Positions 1 through 11,867 are shown, numbered from the stretch's first letter. The stretch is DNA of 64,000 nucleotides from Cryptomeria japonica (GCF_030272615.1 NC_081414.1:231259733-231323732), one strand, 5' to 3'. Numbers and translations: made by a program. Notes: generated by a model from the sequence alone, not told the origin.

Positions 1-751
1 TTGTCCCTCTAAGCAGATAGTTTTTGTTATTTTGCTGTTGTGTTCGTCTGGAAGATGAACAAGTTTTGGGGAGGGATGATGTAAGCCGGATAATTAGTAA
101 ATAAGACTTTTTGTAATGCTTTAAAAGAAAACAATAGTATTAAGTTATATCTACAGGTAGTTAGTTGCCTGACGGTTGATGGCCTAATCAACCGCGAACT
201 CTTTATATTGTAAACTCGTAGCACATTTCGGGGACATTGGATTGGAATGGAATATAATAGAGAAATCTGTGTTACATGAATATATGGTGGTATACTGTAT
301 TGTGTGTTCTTGATCTCGTGTTAATGTGTTACTATGCTATGGTGTTATAAATTGGATATTGATGTTCTGGATACTACAACCTAACTCACTTAGGCTACTT
401 ACAGTTGGCATCTCAACGAACCACTAGGTGACTTATATAAGTACAATGTAAGGGAATCATGGAAAATGTTGTTGTTATTGTTGTGTTGATGCACTGAACA
501 TTTTGGAATGCAATAAAAGAACATCCTTTTGCCATATTGTTGTGATCATTACTTTAATTAATATTCTGAGTACAATCATAGTTGCTGGTTATATGTTTTG
601 CGCCTATTCTGTTCATTCTGGAACCTTAAGTAACTCACAGTAGGGAACAAACATTAGACAATCACCTCCTAACCTTTGCATTTGCCTACGGAGATGGCTA
701 ACAAGCAAAACTATGCAACTGAGTGATGTCTAAGGAGGAGGGGGCATGACA
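1..751 (+). mobile_element. 3' LTR of a left-truncated LTR retrotransposon (element Z)
   Basis: A purine-rich tract at 61-76 is followed by a TG dinucleotide at 77, which is how an internal region meets a 3' LTR on the plus strand. The block runs to GGGGCATGACA at 741-751, an ending (ACATGACA) also seen on the LTRs of element B on the opposite strand. The internal region lies outside the window, so no protein domain can be assigned. The end overlaps the start of element A by a few bases, so the exact junction is uncertain. No open frame in this block looks coding. Confidence 0.5.
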
Positions 752-1663
752 GGGCAATCCTACACAACCACAAAAAATTATTTTCTTTAATTTCTAATTT
801 TTGTTGGATTTGATTTTTGTCCTACAGGATTTATACATTGCTCTCCTCATGCTCCTCAACATACCAAATTTTTATTATAATTCAGGAAGTCAAAATGGTG
901 ATTTAAATTGAAGTTATAACTTTGCGAATTTTAATGTTTTGTTAACATCCAATGGAGGCTAAACTCCATGCCTAGGCAAGTGGAGGTTCATTAATACCTT
1001 TTGTAACTCCCATATTGAATATTTTCAATTGCTTCATTTGGTGGAGGAAGAATCCAGGCACTTGAATCTGCAATCAATGGACTTGCATAGTGGAAGGGCA
1101 ATTTTAGCAAAGAATTCAAAATTCTTGCCAAAAACAAGCAAGTGTAAGAAAAAAAGAGTTTCCCATGCCTAGGAAGAGGGGGAAAAGCATTTATTATTGT
1201 TGGAGATTGCAGCAAAAAGCCAGGCCTAAGTTTGGAGAAAGACAGAGAAGGTGCAGATGTGGAAAAGAGATAGGAAAAAGAGGGAAAAGGAGTAGAAAGA
1301 GGTTTTGGCATCCAACATGAGAAGATTCAGAGAAGAGGAGGATATTTTGAATGTGCTTGTAGCAGATTTTTTAATGTTTAAATCTGATTTACAGAAGTTG
1401 ATTTAGCTTTGTAGCATGTTGCAGAAGTTAGATGTACGATCGATACATTGTTTTCTTGTAGCTTAATGTTCAAGAAAGTAAATTTTGTTTCAGATTTAAA
1501 TAAAGTTTATTTGATCCAAATTAGTTTCTCACAAGTGTGTTGAATGGTTTAAAATGCTTGGTATTCAATATTGTCAATATGTCTTGTAATTTGGCAAAGT
1601 TGAGAGTCTGTTTATACAGCTGCAACAATTTATAATCCTAGTGGATTCTCAACTGTTACATCA
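747..1663 (+). repeat. Left (5') LTR of element A
   Basis: Matches 9298-10213 throughout, including the shared start AGGCAATCCTACACAACC and the shared tail around CAACAATT...ATCCTAGT. It starts TG and ends CA. The start is uncertain by about 5 bases because it abuts the end of LTR Z. Apparent ORFs on the minus strand inside it are mirrored in the other LTR and are not genes. Confidence 0.75.
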
Positions 1664-1665
1664 AT

Positions 1666-1677
1666 TAGTATCAGAGC
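1666..1677 (+). other. Primer binding site of element A (tRNA-iMet type)
   Basis: TAGTATCAGAGC lies three bases past the 5' LTR. It differs by one base from the canonical plant initiator-Met complement TGGTATCAGAGC. The position and orientation fix the element on the plus strand. Confidence 0.75.
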
Positions 1678-3645
1678 AAGGTTGGTCTTGTTGAGAAGAT
1701 AGTGAAAGCAGAGATAGTACACTATTTTGATTAAATAAGGTAGAAAAGATACCACCCTGAAGAAGAAATCCCAGATTAGAGGGTATGTTTGAACAGCTTT
1801 GTGTGGAAATGAAAAATGAAATGAGTTAGATGAGGAACCTTGTTGTTGGAAATGTTGGAGGCCATATCAATGAAGAAGAAAGTGAAGTGGATGAACAAGA
1901 AAGAGTTAATGAACAGCCAATGGATGTTGGAGAAGAATAATTCTTGAGGGCCCTTGCGAAAATCAGTAAAGGTAATTAGATGGAAGTCCCTAATTTTTCA
2001 AGTATGTTAAATGCAGAAGAATTAATTTATTGGATAGGTGATCTAGAGTACTTTGATTTGGAGGAGATTTAAGATCCAAAGAGAGCTAAATTGGCACAAA
2101 CAAAACTTAAAGGGCATGCTACACTATGGTGGAAGGAATTGCAGAAAGAGTGGGTTGCGAATGGTGATTTGAGAATAACAAGGTGGAATCAAATGGTGGC
2201 TAAATTAAAGGCAAAAGCTCATCCAAGGAGATTATGAATTAGAGTTATTTATGAAGATTTAAAATTTAAAGCAAAACAACAGAGTGTGAATGATTACACA
2301 AAGGAATTTTAAAAATTAGTGATCAGATTAGGATAATACCAGATGGATAGGGAAAAGGTTGCTAGATACATAAATGGGTTGAAATCCAACATTCAAGATG
2401 AAATGAGTATGGTAAAGATGAAAACAATATGCATTTAAGGCAGAAGAGAAGATAATAAGAAGGCAGCAAAATAATTCAAGTAGAGAAAGGTTTATGGTAG
2501 ATAAGGAATAGGGGAGCAACTACAAAGGAAAACAAGTCAATGAAGAGGAATCCAAACTCAAGTGGAATAAAGAATCAGGACAGGGAACAAAGGAAGAAAG
2601 AGAGTCCTCGCAGGAAAGAAGAAATTATGGAAAAGGAAGAGGATTTTTAGGTACATGCTTCAATTGTGGAGGAGTTGGTCATAGGCCTTTTGAATGCCCA
2701 CAAATACAAGGAGATGCAAAGCCTAATGTTGCAAGAAACTATACTGTAGAGACTGATGAAGAAGAAGAGAGAGAGACTGTAGTACCTAAGCATGGAGTCT
2801 AATGATTAGAAGAACACTGTTGAAGCCAAAAAAGGAACAAGAAGAGCCCGCACAAAGGAGAAGCTTGTTCAAGACCATTTGTAAATCGCAGAAAAGTGTT
2901 GTAAATTAATATTGGACAGAAGTAGTACATAATTTGGTGGCACAAGAAATAGTGGAAAAGTTGAATCTGAGGAGAATAAAGCATCCCAATCCATACAAAG
3001 TTTCATGGCTGCAGCAAGGTAATCAGATTTTGGTAAGTGAACAATGTTTGGTGAATTTTCAAACAGGTAATTACAAAGATGAAGTTATATGTGATGTGAT
3101 GCCCATGGATGTTTGTCATGTCCTATTGGCCCGACCATGGCAATTTGATCAAAAATCTATGTTTAATGGTGAAGAAAATACCTATCATATAGTAAAAGAT
3201 GAAAAGAAGTTGAAGAAAATACCTATCATATAGTGAAAGATGAAAAGAAGTTTACTTTGAAACCATTGAAGGTAAAGCAAGAGGAAGTAGAAAAAAATGC
3301 ACGAGTATGTATGATTTCAAATAAACAGTTTGTAAATGAATTTAAGAATAAAGGAGAATGTTTTGAAATGACTCATGATACAAAACAAGTTGGGGCAGCA
3401 ATTTGTCTTGTTAAGAAACAAATCGACACTGAGGTTGCAGAGGTTGGAAGAGGAGAAAAGATCCTCATACAAGAAGAAAAGGAAGAAGAGAGAAGAGAAG
3501 TTACAGATAAAGCATGTGTTCTTCAAGTTATGGGAAAGGTCAAACATGAAGTTGTAGTAGAAAATGAAAAGATAAGGTCTGAATTTTGTAAGTTACTTGA
3601 TGAAACCAAATTAAATGGATTTGAGGAAATTGAAAAAGAGGTTGT

Positions 3646-3910
3646 TGTTTGCCCTCTCGGGTGAATAACTTAAAACATAAAGCACGTAATGCAGAATAAT
3701 AACGCCATAGATATCAGACAAGTATAAGAGATGTTATTCCATTCATAATTGTCTTTCCGTCACAAGTTACATTCGGAAGTATATAAAGATACCGAGGGGG
3801 TGCGAGCGCCAACCGTCGCACCGCAACGACCACCCCTCGGTTGCCAACTAACCAAAACAATTACACATAATTAACTAGTCATATGTTTGTGTACAATAAT
3901 GCCGCTAACA
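3646..3910 (-). repeat. 3' LTR of element R (265 bp)
   Basis: Begins TGTTTGCCC and ends GCCGCTAACA on the plus strand. It is identical in length to the copy at 8653-8917 with only a few substitutions visible (for example CCG/CTG in the TCTTTC-GTCACAAG stretch). The bases just right of it (3911-3925) read on the minus strand as a purine-rich GGGGGGGATGA tract, the expected polypurine tract. Confidence 0.92.
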
Positions 3911-3949
3911 TCATCCCCCCCAAAAGAAAAGAAGTCGTCTCCGGACGAC

Positions 3950-4500
3950 TTAATACAAAATAGAGATGACATTAAACAGAACTGCTGACGCCAGTCGAGC
4001 CCGGAACTTATACACCTGCTGCGTCCTCGCCTGAAAACCCTTTTCTGCTACCATCTGATGCTCAAGTGCGGATTTCACCATTAGTGCTTCCTTTGACATC
4101 ACAATCCTCCTATGCCTAAACCAAACTTGTCTGCAAAACATGCTTTTCAGTCTCAGCCTCCACCAACTGCTACTCAAATGATACTGTCTCCCTAGCCAAT
4201 TTGTCCTCGATAGCCACCGGTGTTGCCCTCTCGGCATCCAACTCCTGGGTACGCTGAGCTAAGTCTCACGCTAGTACTGCCTCCAACCTAGTGGTCAGCT
4301 CCTCCCGAGCCCTCTCTGCATCTACCAAGGCAACCTCACGTCTAGCCGAGACCTACTCCAAGTTCCTCAAAGCGTTCCATCCCTGCCTGGAGGTAGCCAC
4401 AACCCGCTGGCACAAAGGCTAGGAGACACCTCAAATCCTCCATCACACTCCCCAAAGGCTAATAACCGAACTGAATAACTCCCTGGTGTCATACAACTGC
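3950..4500 (-). pseudogene. Degenerate coiled-coil-type ORF in the 3' part of element R
   Basis: The minus-strand frame around 4180-4330 is rich in Glu, Arg, Ala and Leu with heptad-like spacing (for example AQRTQELDAERATPVAIED) and contains a TGA. It looks like an eroded coiled-coil protein downstream of the gag-protease ORF, where extra ORFs occur in some plant gypsy elements. I do not recognise the family. Other frames also break up within 100 codons, so no intact product exists. Confidence 0.35.
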
Positions 4501-4689
4501 GCGGACCTGCATTGCCTTCCGTCAAACTCTGTTTGTTCCCAACCTCCAAATCCGTCTCCCTCTATAGCTTATGGCTTCCCCGCCAATGCTTAGCTGCAGG
4601 CTTCTTTCTCACAGTACGGACAACCACAACACTTACCGTGACATCTCTAATGCCCTTCGCCCAACTCCAACAAGTGTACTGTATCTCAA

Positions 4690-5400
4690 AAATAAACTGG
4701 GGGTCTGGGGGCAGTGCCCCCAACGGGGTCGAGGGGCAACGCCCCTCGCGGGGTCTGGGGGCAGCACCAACACCAATTTACAACCCTCAGAACCATATGA
4801 AATTCCATGGCGCACATCATTTATGTGATATTTTAAGATGCAAAAACCCTTCTTCTCCACTCTAAATTTCCAGTGTCCTAGCTCTAGACTCCATCGAATG
4901 ATTTTAAATCTGGTCGTCATTTTGTTTTTGTTTTTTTTTCTTGTTTTCCACTGTAATGTCCCCGATGGCACCCTGGCCCTACAACCTCTCCCCGTACGGT
5001 CAACAACAGCACTGACACCTCCAATCGTATGGCCACCTTCCCGTGCGGTCAACACCCCTCCACCGTACGGCTGTGTTTGTTTGTGCGGTGCTGCGTTTAT
5101 GGTTGCGTTGTTGTGCGCGCATCTCTCCTTTTTTTCTCTTCGGTGGTTCCACCGTTTGGTGGTTCCGTCGTCGGTGGTCCCACCGTTTGGTGGCTCCACT
5201 GCCGGTGGTCCACCGTACGGTGGCCCCCACCATCGTGCGCCTTCTTTTTCTTTTCTTTTTTTTTCTAGTCGTACGGCCGTACTGTGTTTTTTTTGTACAG
5301 TCGTCGTACGGACCGCAAGGTTTTTTATATATATTTTTTCCCCGGCCGTATGGACCGGTACGGCCGTACATTTTTTTTGTTTTTTTTTCCCCAATTTAGT
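4690..5400. repeat. GC-rich palindromic cassette and CCGTACGG-rich low-complexity spacer
   Basis: From 4697 to 4770 the sequence alternates G-runs and C-runs around GGGGGCAGTGCCCCC and GGGGCAACGCCCC, giving nested inverted repeats. A related cassette occurs at 31144-31225. From 4990 to 5370 there are about eight CCGTACGG-type palindromes, a GGTGGTTCCACCGTTTGG-type degenerate repeat near 5140-5225, and long T tracts. ORFs of 118-253 codons on both strands here are low-complexity by-products. It separates the protease frame from the coiled-coil remnant in element R. Confidence 0.7.
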
Positions 5401-5447
5401 TGTCTAGAGAGTCGTCGGCTCGGGTCCCCTGTCTCTGGGATCGCCCT

Positions 5448-8375
5448 TCATCCTTCTCGAGTGTCCTTCCGGCCTCTCGGGTCCCCTACGTGCTTTGCGT
5501 GGTAGAGTTTCAATTTGGATCCGTTGGTGGCAAGTCTATTTTCAATGGCCATCTGAAGACCTGGAACCACAAATTCTACAGGGACCACGATCTCCTTCCC
5601 GTACATAAGAAGAAGAATAATAAAGATTTTGAAAGCTGCAGCCTTCCACACAAGGTTCCAATCGTTGCCGACACAATTGATCTTCGAATTATCTACGTCA
5701 CCAAGGTTTGGGGCGTCTCCCATCCAATATTCTATGTATTCTGGTAGGTACACCTCCTTTGTTACTTGCTCTGGTTCCTCTACTTCGAGCCTGTAGCTCT
5801 GGAACATTTCATAATCCTCCATCTGCCAATGGAAGAGCCCGTTCAACGACCCTATCTCATCCTCAGAGCACTCTCCTAGTTTGAGAATCCCTTCGTCATT
5901 GGGCTCCCTCCAGCCTCGTCCTTCGTTCCTCAGGTTGCCTTCTCCTTCACCCTCCGATTTCGAAGATGATGCCAGTTCCTCACTATCTAACTGTGTCCCG
6001 AGGTCTATGATAAACTTCCTTCCTCCATTCTTCGTAGACAGAGTGTTCTTCTTCCAGTTGTGGGTGGCCTTGGTTGCCACCAGCCACCCTCTCCCTAAGA
6101 TCGCATCATACCCTTTTTTCTTTAGTGGGATTACCACGAAGTCCAGTATGAAGGGTTGCGTCCCAATGGTAACTTGTTGGCCCATTAGTGTCCCGATGGG
6201 TTTGATTCCATGCTGATCTACTCCGAGCAGATTGAATGTAGATGGCCACAGCGTCGACTTCTCCAGCTTCCGCCAGGTTTCTTCTAGAAGAATATTCACT
6301 CCTGATCCACCATCGACGATGGTATCGGTTAGAATGGTGCCAAGGATACCCATCTCCACAATGGTTGGGTTCCTTCCAGTGTTAACTGCCAGCAGCATGG
6401 GGTCTATTGCAGACCCCCCAGGAACATCTGTGCGGTGGTTGGTATTGGTGCGTGGTTGGGAGAGATTATTCAGCAACGCCGTTCGTAATTGAGGCATCGT
6501 CTGGAGGAGGTCGTGTACCTTCACAGGCACCTCCAGTTTTAATTTTAAAATTTGATTTAGTATAGCATCCTCCACCTCCAGTCGGCTGGAAGTACTTGCC
6601 GTACCCTTCGCCTTTGCCCTTTCTCATATCTCTTTCTCAATTTCTTCCCGTGCTTCCCATGCCCTTCGCTTCTCCATCTTCGGGTCTGGGCACATTGCGT
6701 GTCTGGCTTGGGCGCGGGTTACAGCCAGCACTTCCTCTTCTTTCGTTTCCTCAACATTGAGCAAGTTGATGTCGGACTTCGGGCAGGTGGCGTCTTCGTG
6801 GTCTCCCGGCCCGCACCATTTGCACAAATATTGTGTGGCCTCTCCCTTCAGGCAGTCTCAGGCAAAGTGCCCCCACTGGCTACACACTCTGCATTGTACC
6901 ATCGATCGACCTTTGGAGTCGTATTGGATCCGGCTCCTTGTGTTGTTATTGTTGTTTCGTCCTCCCCACCGGTTATCTCGGTAGCCTCTCGAGGTTGCAT
7001 TGTTGTTTGCCTAGGAGTTGTCGGTACAGCCCGATGTAGTTGGTTGGTCCTGCATAAGCAATACTTGTTGGCTTCGTGTTTTTAGGTTGTATGGGCACTC
7101 CTTGGTGGAGTGTCCCATCACTTGGCAAATCTCACAGAATGCCTTCTTCTGGCAAGTACCCTTTGTATGCCCCTCCTCTTTGCACTCAGTGCACCATATG
7201 TCCGCTTCAGTCCGACTGATGCTTCTCATTGTTTTGAACTCCCTCCTCATTCGCTCCATGTCTTTCTGGAGCGCTTGCACCCATTTACCAGCCTCGCTAT
7301 CACTGCTGCTTTCCTGTGACGAGTAATCCTCCTCAGACGAGCTATCCTTCTTCTTTTTCTTCGATATCTTGGTCTCGCTCTCGAGATCCATCGCTCTATT
7401 GTATGCGTCTTAGTACGATGTAGGTGGAACGATTTTCATCTTCTTTCGGAGGGAATGCTTTAGTCCCTCCACGAACCATCGCTTTTTCAACCCATCTGCT
7501 GGTTGACTCTCCATTTTTCCCAATAGTTCCTTCAGCTGCCGACTATAGGCTCGGACAGTCTCGTTCTTGTTCTGCTTCGTTCCATAGATCTCGGCGACTA
7601 TTTCGTTGTCATCTCTCAGGAGGCGGAACTCTATCCCAAACTCCTCCTTCAAGTCGGGCCATGTGCCGACTTTGGCCTTGTCGACATCTGAGTACCAGTC
7701 TATGGCCACTCCTCTCAAGGTTGATGGGAATTGTGTTACCCATTCGTCTTGGTCGGTAACACCGTTCGCTGACCATATGGTTTCGCACGTTCGACAATGG
7801 CGAACGGGATCTTCCTTCCCATCGCCATTGAACTTCGGCAGTTTCTGTTTACTCCCCATCAATGGGGGTCGTCTTCCTAGAGGTGGCTGTGGCTGTGTCT
7901 GTGCCCCTGTGCCACTCCCTTCGGTCCCTCCGGTGCCGGTGGTGTGTCCTGCGTGGGTGACTGGAGGTACGATGTTTTGCCTGCCGAGTGTGGCACCTAC
8001 CGTATGGTTATCCTCCCCTTCGTTGTCACCCGCACCCACTCCTGGCTCCCTTTGGTGATCCTCACTTTGTGGTGTAAGGGATAAGTTTCTGAACCGATCC
8101 CGGGTCTCTTCAACTAGATCTCTCTTTAACCTTGTTTCCTCCAGAAACTCTTCGTGGCTCCGCACCCTACGGTGTTCTAGCGACGCGTAGAAATTTCCGT
8201 CGGCTTCTGCATCCTTCGTGACACCTCCTTGGTTCCCCTCGGGCCACCCTTCGGCAAGTTGCCTCAGCCTCCGTCTACGTTCTACTTGCTACTCCAGAAT
8301 CAAGGCCCTTTGCACAGCCTCCCACTCGTCCGTTTCTGCTTTTTTATTTCTATCTTTATTTAATACATTGGGCAT
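5448..8375 (-). pseudogene. Gag-protease ORF of element R with fused integrase tail
   Basis: One reading frame runs from an ATG at 8373-8375 to a stop at 5448, about 976 codons, broken only by nonsense codons: TAG near 8288, TAA at 7410, TAG at 7011, TGA near 6860 and TGA at 6624. Order: Gag capsid-like domain (~8160-7410); a Lys/Ser-rich linker; four CCHC zinc knuckles (two at ~7210-7110, C-TE-C-KEEG-H-TKGT-C and C-EI-C-QVMG-H-STKE-C; two more at ~6905-6785, the third hit by the TGA); then a retropepsin-like domain near 6420-6030 with VDGGSGVNIL in place of the usual DTGA/DSGA and DAILGRGWL downstream. The last ~40 codons read YGKEIVVPVEF-like, a motif from the end of gypsy integrase cores, so a deletion appears to have joined protease to integrase. 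Four zinc knuckles is more than usual for Ty3/gypsy Gag. Confidence 0.75.
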
Positions 8376-8634
8376 AAATCACTTCCGTACATAGCAAGCA
8401 CATGCCATGTACACAAAAAAAAAAAAATTTATTATTTTTCCTTTCGGCCACAATTTATCTCAACATTGTGTCAGGATTATTACAGGGTTCAATTTCCCCT
8501 TCGCCTCTTGCCATCACGCTCTGCGTCCCACGATGATTGTTCCGTTTGCGTGTCGTCGGCCTCTGGGCTAATCTCACCGACGGGTAGGCCCATCGTGTCT
8601 GTGCGCCATCCACGTTTTCCGTTCCAGATTACGT

Positions 8635-8652
8635 CAAGGCAACGGCGCCAAA
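8635..8652 (-). other. Primer binding site of element R (TGGCGCCGTT type)
   Basis: On the minus strand, TGGCGCCGTTGCC begins two bases past the 5' LTR. This class of site is used by several plant gypsy lineages (reported as complementary to tRNA-Asp in Athila-type elements; recalled, not checked). It differs from the initiator-Met sites of the other elements here, so R belongs to a different lineage. Confidence 0.65.
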
Positions 8653-8917
8653 TGTTTGCCCTCTCGGGTGAATAACTTAAAACATAAAGCACGTAATGCA
8701 GAATAATAACGCCATAGATATCAGACAAGTATAAGAGATGTTATTCCATTCATAATTGTCTTTCTGTCACAAGTTACATTCGGAAGTACATAAAGATACC
8801 GAGGGGGTGCGAGCGCCAACCGTCGCACCGCAACGACCACCCCTCGGTTGCCAACTAACCAAAACAATTACACATAATTAACTAGTCTCATGTTTGTGTA
8901 CAATAATGCCGCTAACA
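8653..8917 (-). repeat. 5' LTR of element R (265 bp)
   Basis: Partner of the LTR at 3646-3910, same length, TG...CA, followed directly by the second GTTGT target-site copy at 8918-8922. Removing R with one TSD copy restores an uninterrupted frame in host element A. Confidence 0.92.
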
Positions 8918-9297
8918 GTTGTACTACAAGAGGATAATTCAAAGGTAATGGTTGTTTTATCAAATTTTGTTGAGGCTGATTTCAATGTAAGAGGACTGGT
9001 AAAGAGGAGTGAGGGAACAAAAATGGTGAAGTGCAGGTCACAAGTGACAAAACCACAAGCTACTTGGAGTGAAGGAATAGATTGGCAAAAATACACATCC
9101 TAAACTAAAAATCATGAGCAAGAGAAAGAAGGGAAGAGGATCAAATAAATGAAAGGAAAAGAAGATGGGAGAAGTAATATGGGTCGAAGCTTCAGAACTA
9201 TTCAAGCTTGGAGTCCCAATACTAGATGAATATTCATGAGTTCTCACTCATGAAACATTCTTTCTTACCTGAGTTCTTTGATACAGGAGCATCGGGG

Positions 9298-10213
9298 TGC
9301 ACAGGCAATCCTACACAACCAAAACAAAATATTTTCTTTAATTTCTAAGTTTTGTTGTAATTTGATTTTTGTCCTACAGGCTTGTAATATTGCTCTCCTC
9401 GTGCTCCTCAACATATCAAATTTTAATATAAATTCAAGAAGTCAAAATGGCAATTTATATTGAAGTTATAAAATTGCAATCTTAATGTTTTGTTAACATC
9501 AAAGGGAGGTTAAACTCCACACCCAAGCAAGTGGAGGTTCATTGATACCTTTTGTAACTCCCATATTAAAGGTTTTCAATTGCTTCATTTGGTGGAGGAA
9601 GATTCCAGGCACCTGAATCTACAATTAATGGAGTTGCATAGTGGAAGGGCAACGGTAGCAAAGAATTCAAAATTCTTGCCAGAAACAAGCAACTGAAAGA
9701 AAAGAAGAGTTTCCCATGCCCAGGAAGAGGGGGGAAAGCATTTCTTATTGTTGGAGATTGCGGCAAAAAGCCACACCTAAGTTTGGAGAAAGACAGAGAA
9801 GGTGGAGGTGTGGAAAAGAGAGAGGAATAAGAGGGGAAAGGAGCAAAAGAAGGTTTCCACGTCTAACATGAGAAGATACAGAGAAGAGGAGGATGTTTTG
9901 CATGTTTCTGTAGCAGATTATTGAATGTTTAAATCTGATTTACAGAAACTGATTTGGCCTTGTAGCTTGTTGCAGAAGTTAGATGTAAAATTGATACATT
10001 GTTTTCCTATAGCTTGTTGTTCAGGAAAGTAAACTTTGTTTCGGATTTAAATAAGTTTATTTGCTGCAAATTAGTTTCTCATAAGTGTGTTGAATGGTTT
10101 AAAATGTTTCGTATTCAATATTGATTCATCTTGTAATTTTGCAAAGTTGAGAGTTTGTTTATACAACTGCAACAATTGGCGATCCTAGTATCCTCAATTG
10201 TTGATCTGCATCA
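9298..10213 (+). repeat. Right (3') LTR of element A
   Basis: Direct-repeat partner of 747-1663. It is preceded by GGAGCATCGGGG, a short purine-rich stretch that may be the polypurine tract. The 3' end carries a small indel relative to the left copy (GTTGATCTGCATCA versus GTTACATCA). Confidence 0.75.
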
Positions 10214-11867
10214 CCAGAACACCCTGAATACAATCTTATCACATATCTATATACCACAGATTTTGGTTAACATGTATAACTTGCAAAACCATCTCAGTAA
10301 ATCTAAAATCCACTTACACATCTAGACAATCACATCAAACATGTCATCTGAACAATGGAATAAGCACAGATCTACAAAACCAACAACTGAAAACAAGAGA
10401 ACATTGCAACTCGATAGGAAAACCAAGTTGTCCAAGAGCTTAAAACATATGAAATAATATCAGCTCCACAACTCACGAAGAAGTTAGTGGCTTATCTTCC
10501 AGTGCTTTCGTGTAACAATGGGCTAGAACCATGAACCCAACATAAGCACTCCAATTTGTAGTCCAAATAGCCAGTGTTTCTCCATGTAACCAGGATGTCA
10601 ATACCCATCCAACATGAACACCTTTTCACTACACATGACCACAAGGTAAATGAACAAAACTACCAAACAAGAGGATACACATATTATCAAACAAGAGCTC
10701 CAGGTCACCAAGTCATAACCAACTCCATGAAGATCCACAATCATGAGCTTCCAATGCCTAACATAGATCACATTGATAATATTCATGGTTTCCAATCTTA
10801 CAAATCTGCAAAACAAAGTTAATTCACAAAACATTGATTGCAGCCCCATAAGACTTTCAACAACCTTTAATTCCTTCTAACAAATTCCCACAAGCTTGCT
10901 ATGCTAAGAAATCAAAAAATAGAGGAATACCTAGAACCAATTAACCATCAGCTTTGATACCAAATGTTGGGAAATATATAGGTTCAATACCAAAAATTTT
11001 GAATATCAACCTCTATCCAATAAATCGATCAAAGGATGAGAAACAAGGCTTGGACAACTAAAACATGAAAATCTGAAACTTGTATGCAAAGCTGAAGTTT
11101 AAGTTGCCTTGATGTGGAAAACCATGATTAGATCCTTCTTTATGATGCCAAAACTCAGCCTATGCATCATACTTCATAATCCTACCTTATGTTAACTGAT
11201 AACAGAAACAAATAATGAATAACATTAGCATAAGATAGCAACAATGAAAAATAAATCTGCAAATAAGAACATCACATAACACAAAATTTATGTGGAGAAA
11301 CCTTTGCAGAAAAAAATTCTACCAAGAAGAGAGGTCAAGTATGCATTATCAACAATAAATGTGATTACAATACATTCACTTCCATTCTCCTCTTTGCCTC
11401 CAACATAGCAGCACCTATGTACCTATGAACAAACCTCCTTATGCCTCCCACCTGTCCTTTTTCCTGCAATGTAACTCAACATTCAACTATTCCTCATGTC
11501 ATACATTCTACATCCAAAGAGTTGTATTTATAGAATGGCAAGAGCTCCAAAACCACCAATAAAGGTGTCCAAGGAGACTTTTCATTCCAAACTAAGTTAC
11601 CAGATTCTTCTACAAAATCCCTGGGTCCCGATTCAATACTCTCCAAATTCTAGTTCGCACAAAATTCTCTGAAAAATTTTCCAAGGTTCGTATTTTGCCC
11701 TGTGGATTCGCTAAGGACCTAGGGCGAATTTTGCCAAATTTCAAGCGAATTTTGATTCCGGCGACAGAACCCAGGTCGAATTTGGATGATTTGACACATT
11801 TTTAAAAAATTTTGAAAGTTTTCTTTTTGCTTATTTGGTCAACTTGACCCTCCAACCCTAAAATAGG
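10214..11867 (-). mobile_element. Remnant of a minus-strand LTR element: primer site plus LTR
   Basis: GCTTTGATACCA at 10951-10962 is the reverse complement of a TGGTATCAAAGC primer site. Two bases later (10965) a block begins TGTTGGGAAATATATAGG, as expected for the 5' LTR of a minus-strand element. The other LTR end is not clear; CCAACA near 11400 is one candidate, but a TATA-like CTATAAATAC on the minus strand near 11530 suggests the LTR extends further. The 10214-10950 stretch would be internal sequence and shows no convincing coding frame. No second LTR was found. Confidence 0.45.

Larger units (their letters stand above)
3646..8917 (-). mobile_element. Element R: 5.27-kb non-autonomous gag-protease retrotransposon
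   Basis: Two 265-bp LTRs, each TG...CA and nearly identical, are flanked by the 5-bp duplication GTTGT (3641-3645 and 8918-8922). Coding is on the minus strand, so the right LTR is the 5' LTR. Next to it lies a primer site of TGGCGCCGTT type, and next to the left LTR is a G-rich polypurine tract. The internal region encodes Gag and an aspartic protease, but reverse transcriptase and RNase H are absent and only a scrap of integrase remains. It therefore resembles a TR-GAG-like non-autonomous element whose movement would depend on a relative. The near identity of the LTRs makes it much younger than its host element A. Confidence 0.9.
1785..9103 (+). pseudogene. Gag-protease polyprotein remnant of element A, interrupted by element R
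   Basis: Retrotransposon structural protein plus retroviral-type aspartic protease. The capsid-like part lies near 2000-2450 and includes a frame reading LAQTKLKGHATLWWKELQ, typical of gypsy gag. A CCHC zinc knuckle (C-FN-C-GGVG-H-RPFE-C) is encoded at 2653-2697. The region at 2934-3233 matches the C-terminal half of a plant gypsy protease, with a CHVLLARPWQFD-type motif at the LLGRPW position. The frame at 3233-3645 continues, after the 5,277-bp insertion with its duplicated GTTGT, at 8923-9103 to a natural-looking stop. The gag part has several frameshifts and a mix of TAG, TAA and TGA stops, so it is dead. No catalytic DTG motif was found in the surviving frame. The last ~200 codons are Lys/Glu-rich and of unknown role. 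Confidence 0.7.
747..10213 (+). mobile_element. Element A: Ty3/gypsy-like element with gag and protease only, split by element R
   Basis: Two ~916-bp direct repeats (747-1663 and 9298-10213) flank an internal region that opens with an initiator-Met-type primer site and holds gag and protease remnants. After removing nested element R (with one TSD copy) the internal part is only about 2.4 kb, too short for reverse transcriptase, RNase H and integrase, none of which can be seen. It is therefore non-autonomous or an internal deletion derivative. Bases flanking the outer ends (GGGCA and CCAGA) do not match, so no TSD is supported. The LTRs differ by many substitutions and small indels, which suggests an old insertion. 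Confidence 0.75.

Noticed and set aside
991-1311. 106-codon minus-strand ORF
   Set aside because: Lies within the left LTR of A and is mirrored imperfectly at 9566-9776 in the right LTR; no coding signature.
4633-5407. Overlapping ORFs of 253 (minus) and 189 (plus) codons
   Set aside because: Both lie in the palindromic low-complexity spacer of element R, mirror each other, and have Pro/Thr/Arg- or Phe/Val-biased text with no domain.
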